A DNA stretch of 43,005 nt from a virus. This document shows, piece by piece, positions 22,838 to 30,488 of this stretch (position 1 is its first letter; each line of letters begins with the position of its first letter). The notes beneath the pieces were generated by a model that made no database searches, was not told where the DNA came from, and saw only the letters and a list, made by a program, of their open reading frames with translations. Location: positions 1 through 43,005 of the IMG/VR virus record IMGVR_UViG_3300031862_000396. The stretch is one strand, 5' to 3'. The position numbers and the translations under genes were made by a program.

Positions 22838-23707
22838 ATGAGTGTAGAAACGTATGGAACGGACGAAGAAAGGTTCTATTATGTCGATGAAGCGACGTTT
22901 GGAACCACACCTACAAACCCGGCAATGCTAAGCGTGCCTCACGACGCGCTGGATCCGGGAGTGGCCCCGGGTTTGATTCAACGGCGCGGGGGCGGTAGTT
23001 ACGATCTGCAAGCGCTGAAGAAAGGTCTAAGGAGCCCAAGTTTGAAAGTGGGTTACGTTTTGCCAAGTGCTGCGCCCGTATCGTTGTTGCAGTGGGCGAA
23101 GACGGATTTGGACAAAAGCCTCAGTTGCCAAGTGCTCTATTGGAAGGGCGCTTTCGCCACTCCGTCTGATGTGCTTTCGCTATTGTTCAAGGGTATGCGC
23201 ATAAACAAGGCTTCTCTATCCTGCAGCATTGAGGATGTCATAAAGGCTACGCTAGAGCTCGAGGGGCAAGACGTGACGACGGGGACGGCTAAGATCGATG
23301 GCGCGACCTATACGGATCACAGTGGCGCCGTAGCTTTCAACGAGAGCTATGTGAAGCAGGATGCTGCGACGCTGGATCGCGTGACTGACTGGAAATTCGA
23401 CATACTTAACAGTGTCAAGCGGGTGCCTGTGATTCGGAGCAGTAATGGCCATCTTGCGAGGTACGTGCCCTTCGGTCACCGCGAGCTCACTGGCGAATTG
23501 AGCTTTGAGTTTGAAGCTAAGACGGAGATCGACACGCTTCTGGCTGACACGGAGTTCACGCTAGAGTTTGGGCTTGGCGGCACGTGCAAAGCTACGTTCA
23601 GTTACTGCAAGTGGGCTGATGTCACACACTCAAAGTGGCTGGAGGATCTGATCTGCTGCAAGGCCAAATTCATCGCCCGGGGCCCTGTGGCCATCGCGAG
23701 CAGCTAG
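22838..23707 (+). CDS. Major tail tube protein
   Basis: 289 residues starting MSVETYGTDEERFYYVDEATFGTTP, typical of phage tail-tube proteins (Phage_tube_2 style). It has alternating beta strands, ELTGELSFEFEAKTEI and an end with CKAKFIARGP. It builds the tube through which DNA passes. No sheath gene is seen, so a non-contractile tail is expected. Confidence 0.75.
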   Translation: MSVETYGTDEERFYYVDEATFGTTPTNPAMLSVPHDALDPGVAPGLIQRRGGGSYDLQALKKGLRSPSLKVGYVLPSAAPVSLLQWAKTDLDKSLSCQVLYWKGAFATPSDVLSLLFKGMRINKASLSCSIEDVIKATLELEGQDVTTGTAKIDGATYTDHSGAVAFNESYVKQDAATLDRVTDWKFDILNSVKRVPVIRSSNGHLARYVPFGHRELTGELSFEFEAKTEIDTLLADTEFTLEFGLGGTCKATFSYCKWADVTHSKWLEDLICCKAKFIARGPVAIASS

Positions 23708-23719
23708 GAGGTGAGCAGG

Positions 23720-24160
23720 ATGGACCGAAAAATCTTAATTGCGAGTGCGTTGGTTGTGGCTTTCTTCTTGGGCGTGACTGTCACGTTCGGGTTGATGAGC
23801 TACAGCCGGAGAATCGAAAGCGAGGCAGAACTGAAGGGTGTCGGCATTAGCATCTACGCCTATGCCAACAAGTCCAGCCCCGTTTCAGCGATCAAGTGGG
23901 GCCTTATGGAGCCAGGTGAGAGCAGAGTGTTTGATTGCTTTGTCTTCAACGAGGGCAATAGTCCGCTGACGTTGAGTATGGTAGTTGAGAACTGGGTTCC
24001 GGAGAATGCTTCGGGCCAGATGTCGCTCACGTGGACGTATGCAGGCGAGCAGCTAGACGTCAGGGGCTATATTCCTGTGGTCTTCGTCTTGACGTTGAAC
24101 CCGAGCATCAGTGGTTTGGACTCGTTTGGCTTCACAATCGTAGTCACGGGGAGTGGGTGA
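23720..24160 (+). CDS. Membrane-anchored Ig-like protein
   Basis: 146 residues from ATG at 23720, preferred over GTG 23711 because AGGAGGTGAG lies correctly upstream. A short basic start and one hydrophobic helix (ILIASALVVAFFLGVTVTFGL) anchor an extracellular beta domain (LMEPGESRVFDCFVFNEGNS, LTLSMVVENWVPENASGQ) with sequons. Similar anchored proteins are common in archaea related to this host style. Its place among tail genes suggests a cargo or an envelope-modifying role. Confidence 0.6.
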   Translation: MDRKILIASALVVAFFLGVTVTFGLMSYSRRIESEAELKGVGISIYAYANKSSPVSAIKWGLMEPGESRVFDCFVFNEGNSPLTLSMVVENWVPENASGQMSLTWTYAGEQLDVRGYIPVVFVLTLNPSISGLDSFGFTIVVTGSG

Positions 24161-24162
24161 GC

Positions 24163-24297
24163 ATGGCGAAACTGTGCGCTATCTGCTTGGAGATTCGGAT
24201 GCGGTTAGCGAAGCTGCCACCGTGGAAACAACAGATCTTCCTGGACGATTTGCGGGTTGCGGTTATGAATCGGTTGAAGGTTCTGGAGGCTGCATAA
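24163..24297 (+). CDS. Small CxxC helical protein
   Basis: 44 residues from ATG at 24163, two bases after the previous stop. MAKLCAICLEIRMRLAKLPP is followed by WKQQIFLDDLRVAVMNRLKV. One CxxC pair and otherwise amphipathic helices. It ends directly against the chaperone ATG. Function unknown. Confidence 0.5.
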   Translation: MAKLCAICLEIRMRLAKLPPWKQQIFLDDLRVAVMNRLKVLEAA

Positions 24298-24738
24298 ATG
24301 AAAACCGTGAAGGTTGAGGTTGACGATCGTTTCGGTGAGGAGTTCCGTGGTCTGTACGAGATCAGGCAGGTTAGCCAGGGCGAGTACGAGGATACAATGC
24401 TGAAGTTTATGGATGTTGCGGGCCACATTTCGCGTGCGAATCTACTGCGCATTAACCGGAGCGTGCTGTGGACTAGTATTGTTGCTCAACCGTCAGCTAA
24501 TCCTCTGTCGTTGGATCGTGTCTTGAGGGGGGATATTCCGCATGGGTTGGCTGCCAAACTACAGGATGCGTACGACAAGGTGAACGGCCTTCAGCCTGAT
24601 GAACAACGTTTTTTATCCTCGCAATCAGACGAAACCAGCCCGACCCCAGAATCACCAAGTTCGCCTTATGCAAAGAGTTCGGATGGACCCCGAACCAGTA
24701 CCGGCGAACTGACAGAAAAAGCATCCAGGAGTTCATAA
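24298..24738 (+). CDS. Tail assembly chaperone, short form (gpG-like)
   Basis: 146 residues. The first ~100 are a mixed alpha/beta domain (VKVEVDDRFGEEFRGLYEIRQ, YEDTMLKFMDVAG, LLRINRSVLWTS); after LQPDEQRFLSS the sequence becomes low-complexity Ser/Pro/Thr. That change occurs just at the slippery heptamer TTTTTTA (24609-24615). In lambda-type siphoviruses, the gene between tail tube and tape measure makes a short chaperone and, by -1 frameshift, an extended one; this gene sits in that interval and behaves the same way. Confidence 0.75.
   Translation: MKTVKVEVDDRFGEEFRGLYEIRQVSQGEYEDTMLKFMDVAGHISRANLLRINRSVLWTSIVAQPSANPLSLDRVLRGDIPHGLAAKLQDAYDKVNGLQPDEQRFLSSQSDETSPTPESPSSPYAKSSDGPRTSTGELTEKASRSS
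24609..24615 (+). promoter_or_regulatory. -1 programmed frameshift site (T TTT TTA)
   Basis: The zero frame reads CGT TTT TTA, exactly X XXY YYZ. Slipping one base back continues at ATC CTC GCA, and this frame encodes good protein to the TGA at 24816-24818, ending across the next gene's start. Confidence 0.75.
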
Positions 24739-24818
24739 CGATCCTGAATATGATGCACGAGATGGCTGAGGAGGAAAAGCGGAGAGCTGAATTGGAGGCG
24801 AAAAGGCGTGGCCGTTGA
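24615..24818 (+). CDS. Frameshift extension of the tail chaperone (gpT-like)
   Basis: The -1 frame gives 67 residues: ILAIRRNQPDPRITKFALCK, then EFGWTPNQYRRTDRKSIQEF and a Glu/Arg-rich coiled tail (MAEEEKRRAELEAKRRGR). EFGWTPxQ followed by a helix is the usual look of T-domain chaperones that bind the tape measure. The fused G-T product would be about 173 residues (106 from the zero frame plus 67). No start codon with a ribosome-binding site lies at its beginning, supporting frameshift expression. Confidence 0.75.
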   Translation: MLAIRRNQPDPRITKFALCKEFGWTPNQYRRTDRKSIQEFITILNMMHEMAEEEKRRAELEAKRRGR

Positions 24819-25176
24819 AGTATCCTGCGATGTGGAAGGCGCTGACGAGTTTGCGGCTGCAATGCAGCACTTCGATGCAGCCATGCAAAACCAAGTCCAC
24901 CGTTTTCTGACGTCGTGGGCGGCTGATGTCAAGGCTTCAGCGATGCAGAAGGTGCGAGTGGTTACAGGGCACTTGCGGAGCACGATTTACGCCACGATCA
25001 GGGATTGGGTAGCGCAGATAGGAGCTGATGCCACTTATGCCCTGTTTGTGGAACTTGGCACGAAGCACATGCTGGCGAGACCTTACTTGTACCCGGCAAT
25101 TCAGGAGCATCTTCCCATGCTTGAATTCAACATCATCGGGGCCATCGAACAAGCGAAGACGGAGGCTGGCCTATGA
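24808..25176 (+). CDS. HK97 gp10-like tail completion protein
   Basis: 122 residues from GTG at 24808, overlapping the frameshifted chaperone by 11 bases. RVVTGHLRSTIYATIRDWVAQ and ALFVELGTKHMLARPYLYPA are the hallmark motifs of the HK97-gp10-like family (tail-tube joining/completion). In most phages this gene lies before the tail tube; here it follows the chaperones. Confidence 0.8.
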   Translation: MAVEVSCDVEGADEFAAAMQHFDAAMQNQVHRFLTSWAADVKASAMQKVRVVTGHLRSTIYATIRDWVAQIGADATYALFVELGTKHMLARPYLYPAIQEHLPMLEFNIIGAIEQAKTEAGL

Positions 25177-25355
25177 AAGACCTAACTATTACCGTGGAAA
25201 TCGATGGTAGACTGTCTATTTTGCTTATTCGTTTGGCAAGGGCTACTTGGTACCTTTGGTTTCCATGGCGAAAGAGCATTCTCTCTTGGCTACGGCGGAA
25301 TGCAATCCATCTTTGCCGTATTCGTGTCGCTAATGGGAGGTGGCATTGGGCTTGA
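25173..25355 (+). CDS. Small Trp-rich protein before tape measure
   Basis: 60 residues from ATG at 25173, with GGAGG in the gp10-like 3' end and an ATGA overlap. It starts MKDLTITVEIDGR and continues Trp/Arg-rich (ARATWYLWFPWRKSILSWL). Its TGA overlaps the tape measure TTG (TTGA), which supports it over the overlapping 65-residue frame (25204-25401). Possibly a tail assembly factor or membrane-active peptide. Confidence 0.5.
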   Translation: MKDLTITVEIDGRLSILLIRLARATWYLWFPWRKSILSWLRRNAIHLCRIRVANGRWHWA

Positions 25356-25900
25356 GTTTGCGAGAGATTGCGGTGACGATCCGCGCAGTCAACAGGGCTA
25401 GCAATGAGTTTGCGCGCATACAGACTGATGCTGAAAGCCTAGCCACTCGTGTGAAGAGTCTCGGTTCGGCTCTCGCTGGCCTTGGTGCTACTGGTACGGC
25501 AGTGGGCATGATTGCTCACCAGTTTGGGCTTTTGAATGATGCTCAATCTCGCACATTCAACTCTGCGATGATGGTGGTGAGCGTTATGGGCATGTTCATG
25601 CGCACGAGCCTAGGCGCGGCCATTGCTCAGAAGGTGTATGCTGCAGCGTGTGCCTTCGCTACTGCAGTCCAGAATGCCTTGAACATATCTTATGGTACGT
25701 TTCTGGCCCTTACAGGTGTGGGGATTGCTGTGATCATAGCTGCTGCGGCTGCTATGTGGTCCTTCGCAAATAGCATGAATGCTGCAACATCAAGCGTGCA
25801 GAACTTCAACGAGGCAACCGGGGTGATGACGTCGAAGGGGCGGAGCATCCAGAGATCCGGCGACTTGGGCTTGTACAGTCAAGGGGTCGAAGTGCCATAA
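25352..25900 (+). CDS. Very short tape measure-like protein
   Basis: About 182 residues from TTG at 25352 (TTG 25346 is possible). MSLREIAVTIRAVNRASNEF, then helices with SLATRVKSLGSALAGLGATG and a long hydrophobic Ala/Val/Ile middle (FLALTGVGIAVIIAAAAAMW) are typical of tape-measure N-terminal regions. The protein then ends after QRSGDLGLYSQGVEVP, whereas tape measures usually exceed 500 residues. No continuation in another frame is apparent before the hub start at 25918. This implies a short tail (roughly 27 nm if helical at 0.15 nm per residue). Confidence 0.65.
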   Translation: MSLREIAVTIRAVNRASNEFARIQTDAESLATRVKSLGSALAGLGATGTAVGMIAHQFGLLNDAQSRTFNSAMMVVSVMGMFMRTSLGAAIAQKVYAAACAFATAVQNALNISYGTFLALTGVGIAVIIAAAAAMWSFANSMNAATSSVQNFNEATGVMTSKGRSIQRSGDLGLYSQGVEVP

Positions 25901-25917
25901 GCGTATCTGAGCCTACG

Positions 25918-27681
25918 ATGGCCATTGTTTTGGGTTCTGTGGCGCCTCCTCAGGGCGACGTCGTCAAGGCAGTCATTACGCTTGGATGCACGAAAGAGGT
26001 TAGCACGTTTGAGTTGTGGCTGCAGAATTGGGACAAGAAGTACAGTCCCAGCGGGACCTATCCGCTCGTGGAGGGCTCAGACGGTAGCATAAGCATGGGC
26101 CGTGGCGCCAATTGCCCACTTTTGATAACGCTTCGAATGGAGAAAGTGACCTATCCGTCCACGCCGACTGAGCACTATGCCTATGTTGCCGGCAGGTGTT
26201 GGGGCGAGAAGCTGTTCCGTGAGAGAGTAACCAAGACCTATCTCAGCAAGAAGGGCGAGTACATCGTCAAGAACGTGATCGACAACTACGTTGGCCTGAG
26301 CCATACTCGCGATAGTACGGAGCTGATCGAGGATACGGACACGACCTATGTCAAGTTGGAATACGTTGACACGCCCGTGATGGACATTTTGCAGTATATC
26401 GCTTCGACAGCTGACAAAAGCGGCGTAATCGGGTTTGATTTCCGTGTGGCGCCAGATGGCAAGTTTGAGTTCTTCGCGGTTAACAGTAAGACGAGCTCAG
26501 TGAGCTTGACGGATGCGATTGAAGGTAGCGATTACGGGAAGGACATCTTTCGGAAAAAGACCAAGATAACGATCTACGGAGCGGCTGACAAGCCAAACGA
26601 TTCTAGCCGGGACTGGGGCACGGACATGGCCACGCCTCATAAAGGCAGCGAAGTTGACCAGATCAGCGCAGCGGGCCAGAAAAACCTCTACGTCGCATCA
26701 ACTACTAGCTTCACGGTGGGCGACAAGATCGCCATTATGAGCTCGCCCTTGTACGAGACGAACGAGGTTGCCAGCATAGTTGCGGGCGACTATCTCGTCA
26801 TGGTCAACAATCTGGCGAACACTTACGGTGTGGCCTCCGGCGTTTTCGTGACTGATGGCTGGTGCCCGCAGAACAGCACGATCTCAGCTGAGAGCACGAT
26901 TAAGGTAGTCGGCAGCTACAGCGTGAAGGTTGTGGGGCCAGGCGGTTCAGGTTGGACGGCTGCTTTGTATTTCAACGGCACGAAGGTTAGTGCGGAGCTC
27001 TACCCTGAGATTCGGGTCAAGCTATACACTACCGTGGCCTCGGGTGGCTACGTGCGTTTGTGGGATTCAGCGTGGAAGACTGCGGTCGTGCCCTTCACCC
27101 AGATTGACGCTGATTCGAAGTTTCACCTTCAGAAGATCAAGGCAGGCAGCAAGAACGAAGAGGCTTGGACCGTTGAAAGCGGATTCGATTGGACGCAGGT
27201 TCAGATCACGGAGATAGGCCTCAATGACGCTAACGCCACGTTCTACATCGACGGCCTGTATTACGGTGGCAGGCAGTACAGTTACACGAAACAGGCAGTC
27301 AGCGGGGATATCCGTGAGCATGTGGACACGGACGAGGAGTTAATGAGCGACGACGAATGCCAAGCACGAGCTGAGGCCCTCTACGATTATTATAGCGTAC
27401 CCGCCGAGAGCTCACCGATCCACAGTACCGTGCTCGACTATGGTACCACACCTGTGCTGCCTGGTGACAAGATCCACGTAGAGCTCCCGAATGAGAATTT
27501 ATCCAAAGATTTCCGCGTCGAATCTGGCGTAAAATACAGTTTCGACAGTGCCCATGATGAGCTTGCCATAGATTTCAATGTTGGCCGTTGTCCGAGTTTG
27601 CAGGCTGACTATATGTATCGCGTGCACGCGAAGACGGATTATCTTGTGCGCCACAGTTTGGGGAGGACGAGCCCGACTTGA
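25918..27681 (+). CDS. Tail hub / baseplate protein with inserted beta module
   Basis: 587 residues. The N-terminal and C-terminal thirds look like a gpD/gp27-like hub (VSTFELWLQNWDKKYS, LEYVDTPVMDILQYIA, PDGKFEFFAVNSKTSS; later LSKDFRVESGVKYSFDS and ELAIDFNVGR). Residues about 242-311 hold a module (QKNLYVASTTSFTVGDKIAI, MVNNLANTYGVASG) paralogous to one in the neck gene at 19281. A jelly-roll-like region follows (SYSVKVVGPGGSGWTAALYF...FYIDGLYYGG), as in carbohydrate-binding domains. It would close the tail tube and carry host-binding modules. Confidence 0.7.
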   Translation: MAIVLGSVAPPQGDVVKAVITLGCTKEVSTFELWLQNWDKKYSPSGTYPLVEGSDGSISMGRGANCPLLITLRMEKVTYPSTPTEHYAYVAGRCWGEKLFRERVTKTYLSKKGEYIVKNVIDNYVGLSHTRDSTELIEDTDTTYVKLEYVDTPVMDILQYIASTADKSGVIGFDFRVAPDGKFEFFAVNSKTSSVSLTDAIEGSDYGKDIFRKKTKITIYGAADKPNDSSRDWGTDMATPHKGSEVDQISAAGQKNLYVASTTSFTVGDKIAIMSSPLYETNEVASIVAGDYLVMVNNLANTYGVASGVFVTDGWCPQNSTISAESTIKVVGSYSVKVVGPGGSGWTAALYFNGTKVSAELYPEIRVKLYTTVASGGYVRLWDSAWKTAVVPFTQIDADSKFHLQKIKAGSKNEEAWTVESGFDWTQVQITEIGLNDANATFYIDGLYYGGRQYSYTKQAVSGDIREHVDTDEELMSDDECQARAEALYDYYSVPAESSPIHSTVLDYGTTPVLPGDKIHVELPNENLSKDFRVESGVKYSFDSAHDELAIDFNVGRCPSLQADYMYRVHAKTDYLVRHSLGRTSPT

Positions 27682-28061
27682 GCAAGCTCCTTTTGAAGCA
27701 GTTGAAGAAGTTGGGCATCGGCACTCTCGTTTGCCTAGAGTGGTATGATGCAAGCGTGGGCAAGGTAGCTCGCAATCCTGGCACGCAAATAGATATAACT
27801 GTAAGAACCTGGGGGGTGTTTCTCGGCTTTTTGGGCAACAAGAACAAGCACATCATCATTGCCCAGAACATATACAAGTACACAACAGGCGTGTACGACG
27901 TCGACTATAGCGCAGTTCCCGCGTCAGGGGCTACAGATGTAACAGTAATCATGCGGGGCTGCATAGATGGCGCTGAGGCAAAGCAGGCGTTCAACAGTTT
28001 CACGACCAGAGAGGTAGCGAGCCGCACCGTTCGCCACGTGCACTTGCATAGAGGTGAGTGA
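27678..28061 (+). CDS. Hypothetical tail-region protein
   Basis: 127 residues from TTG at 27678 (TTGA overlap with the hub). Beta-rich: LVCLEWYDASVGKVAR, TWGVFLGFLGNKNKHIIIAQ, YKYTTGVYDVDYSAV. The barrel-like strand pattern recalls small Sm/OB-type folds but no motif confirms it. It ends HVHLHRGE. Role unknown. Confidence 0.55.
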   Translation: MSKLLLKQLKKLGIGTLVCLEWYDASVGKVARNPGTQIDITVRTWGVFLGFLGNKNKHIIIAQNIYKYTTGVYDVDYSAVPASGATDVTVIMRGCIDGAEAKQAFNSFTTREVASRTVRHVHLHRGE

Positions 28062-28064
28062 GAG

Positions 28065-28307
28065 ATGCGTGATCCTGTAAGGCGTGCGCTCACAAGGCGC
28101 AACAACACGTACACACCGGTTGAAGAGGAGCCAGACGAGCGGCTTGTTCTAGGCGTCAAGTTTGCGATGGTTATGGTAGCTTGTCTTACGGCCTTGGAGA
28201 TTGCGTATTTGGCGGTGCTGCATGCTTGGAGTAGTGAGATCTTCGCGGCGATCACGGGACTCTCGGGCAGCATTTTCGGGGTCTTTCTGGGCAAGAAGGT
28301 AGCTTAG
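28065..28307 (+). CDS. Two-helix membrane protein, holin-like
   Basis: 80 residues from ATG at 28065, with GAGGTGAG upstream. A charged N-terminus (EEEPDERL) precedes two helices (VLGVKFAMVMVACLTALEIAYLAV and IFAAITGLSGSIFGVFLG) and a short KK end. Size, topology and place after the tail genes fit a holin. It resembles the host-side gene at 185-442 in plan. No lysin is found nearby. Confidence 0.55.
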   Translation: MRDPVRRALTRRNNTYTPVEEEPDERLVLGVKFAMVMVACLTALEIAYLAVLHAWSSEIFAAITGLSGSIFGVFLGKKVA

Positions 28308-28308
28308 C

Positions 28309-28656
28309 ATGGGTAGCCCAACATCTCGCGTGTTTCTTGAGTTGAGGTCCATCAACGGACGTCTAGGCCGAATCGAGGACAAGCTTCGGTTCATAGTTGC
28401 GTTTTTGAAAGAGCCAGGGGCTCCCGGTAAGGTCGTGTATTTGGCAAGCGCATCTGAACGGACGCTTGATGCATTGAAAGGTTTGGGTAGGCCCGCAACG
28501 GCTTCAGAGGTCTCAAGAGAGACTGGCAGGAGTAGGGCTAATGAGAGCCTGCATTTGTGTCAGCTGAGGGCTCAGGGCTTAGTTATTTGCTGTCCACGCG
28601 GTCGTGAGAAGTTCTTTGAGCTGAAGGTCAAGGAGGAGCATTATGCCGAAAGGTAA
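28309..28656 (+). CDS. Winged-helix regulator in late operon
   Basis: 115 residues. A coiled N-terminus (LELRSINGRLGRIEDKLRFI) is followed by a winged HTH (LKGLGRPATASEVSRETGRS, ANESLHLCQLRAQGLVICC, wing RGREKFFELK). It overlaps the small terminase by 14 bases. It could bind the packaging site or a late promoter. Confidence 0.65.
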   Translation: MGSPTSRVFLELRSINGRLGRIEDKLRFIVAFLKEPGAPGKVVYLASASERTLDALKGLGRPATASEVSRETGRSRANESLHLCQLRAQGLVICCPRGREKFFELKVKEEHYAER

Positions 28657-29068
28657 GCCGTGGAATCGGAAGGACGAAAAACAACTCATAGACCTCGCTC
28701 GGGCGAAATATCCTTTGCCAGATATAGCAAAGAAACTGGGGAAGTCCAAGGAGGCAGTCCGACAAAAGATTTTGCGCCTGGGATTAGAAGTAGAACAGCC
28801 GCGCGCCAGCACGTGTTCTACTACTTCTTCGGTTAAGCTGCCTGAGGAATTGTTCAGCGTTGAAGATGCTTTGAAGATGCTGGCTGGTGCCTTGAAGAAG
28901 GCGTGTGAGCTAGGTCTTGACAAGACTGATATTTATCGTCTCCAAGTAACGGGCAATCTTGCCCGGACTTACATTGATGGGTTCGCGAAATTTGTCGACT
29001 ACGCCGGAATTGAGAGGCACTTGCAGGAGCTGGATAAGAAGTTGGAGCTCTTGACAAATGCAAAGTAG
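28643..29068 (+). CDS. Small terminase-like protein
   Basis: 141 residues. Residues 5-50 form a Myb/SANT-like helix-turn-helix (WNRKDEKQLIDLARAKYPLP, then DIAKKLGKSKEAVRQKILRL). A helical oligomerisation part follows (LFSVEDALKMLAGALKKACE, IERHLQELDKKLELLTN). It directly precedes and overlaps the large terminase, so a DNA-recognition subunit is the best reading. Confidence 0.7.
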   Translation: MPKGKPWNRKDEKQLIDLARAKYPLPDIAKKLGKSKEAVRQKILRLGLEVEQPRASTCSTTSSVKLPEELFSVEDALKMLAGALKKACELGLDKTDIYRLQVTGNLARTYIDGFAKFVDYAGIERHLQELDKKLELLTNAK

Positions 29069-30488
29069 AACGATGCGTCCTAACCCCATCAAAGAAATGT
29101 ATCAGCGAGCAGACTGTAATACCTCGAAAGCTTTGGTTCACAGGGAAAAAAGGCTCTTGCGACTAAGCCGGCGTCCAGATGCGTTTTTCAAAGAGATCCT
29201 AGGGTTTGAGTTGTTCGATTACGAACGTGAACTGGTCGACTTGTACAAAGAGAACCAGTTCATTTGGGTGCGCTGGTCTAGGCAGATCGGCAAGAGCCAC
29301 ACGGTATCTGCCATTTTGCTGAAGGAGTCGTGGGAGACTCCCGACTTGTACACTGCTATTGTGGGGCCCTCGTGGCGCCAGACAAAGCTCAATATTCGGC
29401 GCATAGGCAGCTTTGCGCGGAAGCTTCTGGGATCGGATAAGGGGATCCAGAAGACTCGTGTAACCTTGCCAAACGGCAGCGTACTCGAGGCTTTTCCCAA
29501 CAATCCGGACACGATCAGAGGCCCAACTTTCCACAGGATCTGGTGGGAAGAGGCGAATTTCACGCCTAACGCTGAAGATCTGTATGATGCGATCCTGTTC
29601 ACCCTTGGCACGACGGATGGCAAGTTGATCGCTACGTCGACGCCTTGGAACACGGATAGTCTGTTTTGGAAGATGTGCAATCACAAGGATTTCAGCGACT
29701 TCCGGGGCAGTCACGTAGACTATAAGCGGGCGATCTGGCCGAAGGGGCCTCTGCGTCCGAATATTGTGGAGAAGATCAAGAGGCAATTCGCTAATGATCC
29801 TGCACGCTGGCGCAGGGAGATGGAGGCTGAATGGGCAGAGGATGAGGATGTTTGGCTTTCGCAGAGCCTAATCGTGGCGTGTATTGGTACTGTGAAGAAT
29901 TGCAGTGAGGACCTGCAGCCGTGGAATCCAGACATCGGTTATGAAGGTGACTTGTTCGCAGGGCTTGATTTGGCTCAGGTCCGTGATTTTTGCGTTCTTT
30001 CGGTGTTTGAACGTCGGAATGATAAGCTTTTCCTACGACATCTCAAGATCTTCAGCCAACCAACGAAATATGCATCTGTTCTCGGATATCTGAAAATGCT
30101 GCAGGACCGTTGGGGAGGCTTCAGCAAGATCCGCGTGGACTTCACAAAAGAGGGGCCGAGCATCATCAGCGACATGGAAGACGCGGGCATACAGAACGCT
30201 GAAGGCGTCAACTTTAGCATTCCACGCAAGAGCGAAATGGCCAACTTGTTGAAGCAGCGCATGTCTGACGGCAGACTATACTATCCGCTGCTTACGTGGG
30301 AGAAGCCTTTCAGAGGCGACATCTGCAACGAGCTCAACGTTGAGCGGTTTGAGTTGCGGAAGGATGGCGCCCTGGCGTTCAGCCATCCGAACGGCACGCA
30401 TGATGACGTGTTCTGGGCTATGGCTCTGGGCGTTTTTGCTACTGTCGATATGAAGCAGGTTGATCTGGAGGCTTTGCGGTTTGGTTAG
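29058..30488 (+). CDS. Terminase large subunit
   Basis: 476 residues. Walker A WSRQIGKS lies at residues 73-80, Walker B-like FHRIWWEEA at 158-166 and the coupling motif IATSTPW at 191-197. The nuclease domain has FAGLDLAQVRD with Asp near 304 and ends with HDDVFWAMALGVF. It drives DNA packaging into the portal. A second ATG at 29073 may be the start. Unusually, the packaging genes follow the tail genes instead of preceding the portal. Confidence 0.92.
   Translation: MQSRTMRPNPIKEMYQRADCNTSKALVHREKRLLRLSRRPDAFFKEILGFELFDYERELVDLYKENQFIWVRWSRQIGKSHTVSAILLKESWETPDLYTAIVGPSWRQTKLNIRRIGSFARKLLGSDKGIQKTRVTLPNGSVLEAFPNNPDTIRGPTFHRIWWEEANFTPNAEDLYDAILFTLGTTDGKLIATSTPWNTDSLFWKMCNHKDFSDFRGSHVDYKRAIWPKGPLRPNIVEKIKRQFANDPARWRREMEAEWAEDEDVWLSQSLIVACIGTVKNCSEDLQPWNPDIGYEGDLFAGLDLAQVRDFCVLSVFERRNDKLFLRHLKIFSQPTKYASVLGYLKMLQDRWGGFSKIRVDFTKEGPSIISDMEDAGIQNAEGVNFSIPRKSEMANLLKQRMSDGRLYYPLLTWEKPFRGDICNELNVERFELRKDGALAFSHPNGTHDDVFWAMALGVFATVDMKQVDLEALRFG

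Noticed and set aside
24031-24162. N-terminal extension of the small CxxC gene
   Set aside because: It overlaps the membrane-anchored Ig-like gene; the ATG at 24163 fits the operon spacing.
25204-25401. 65-residue frame before the tape measure
   Set aside because: The competing frame at 25173 has ATG, a ribosome-binding site and stop-start overlaps at both ends.
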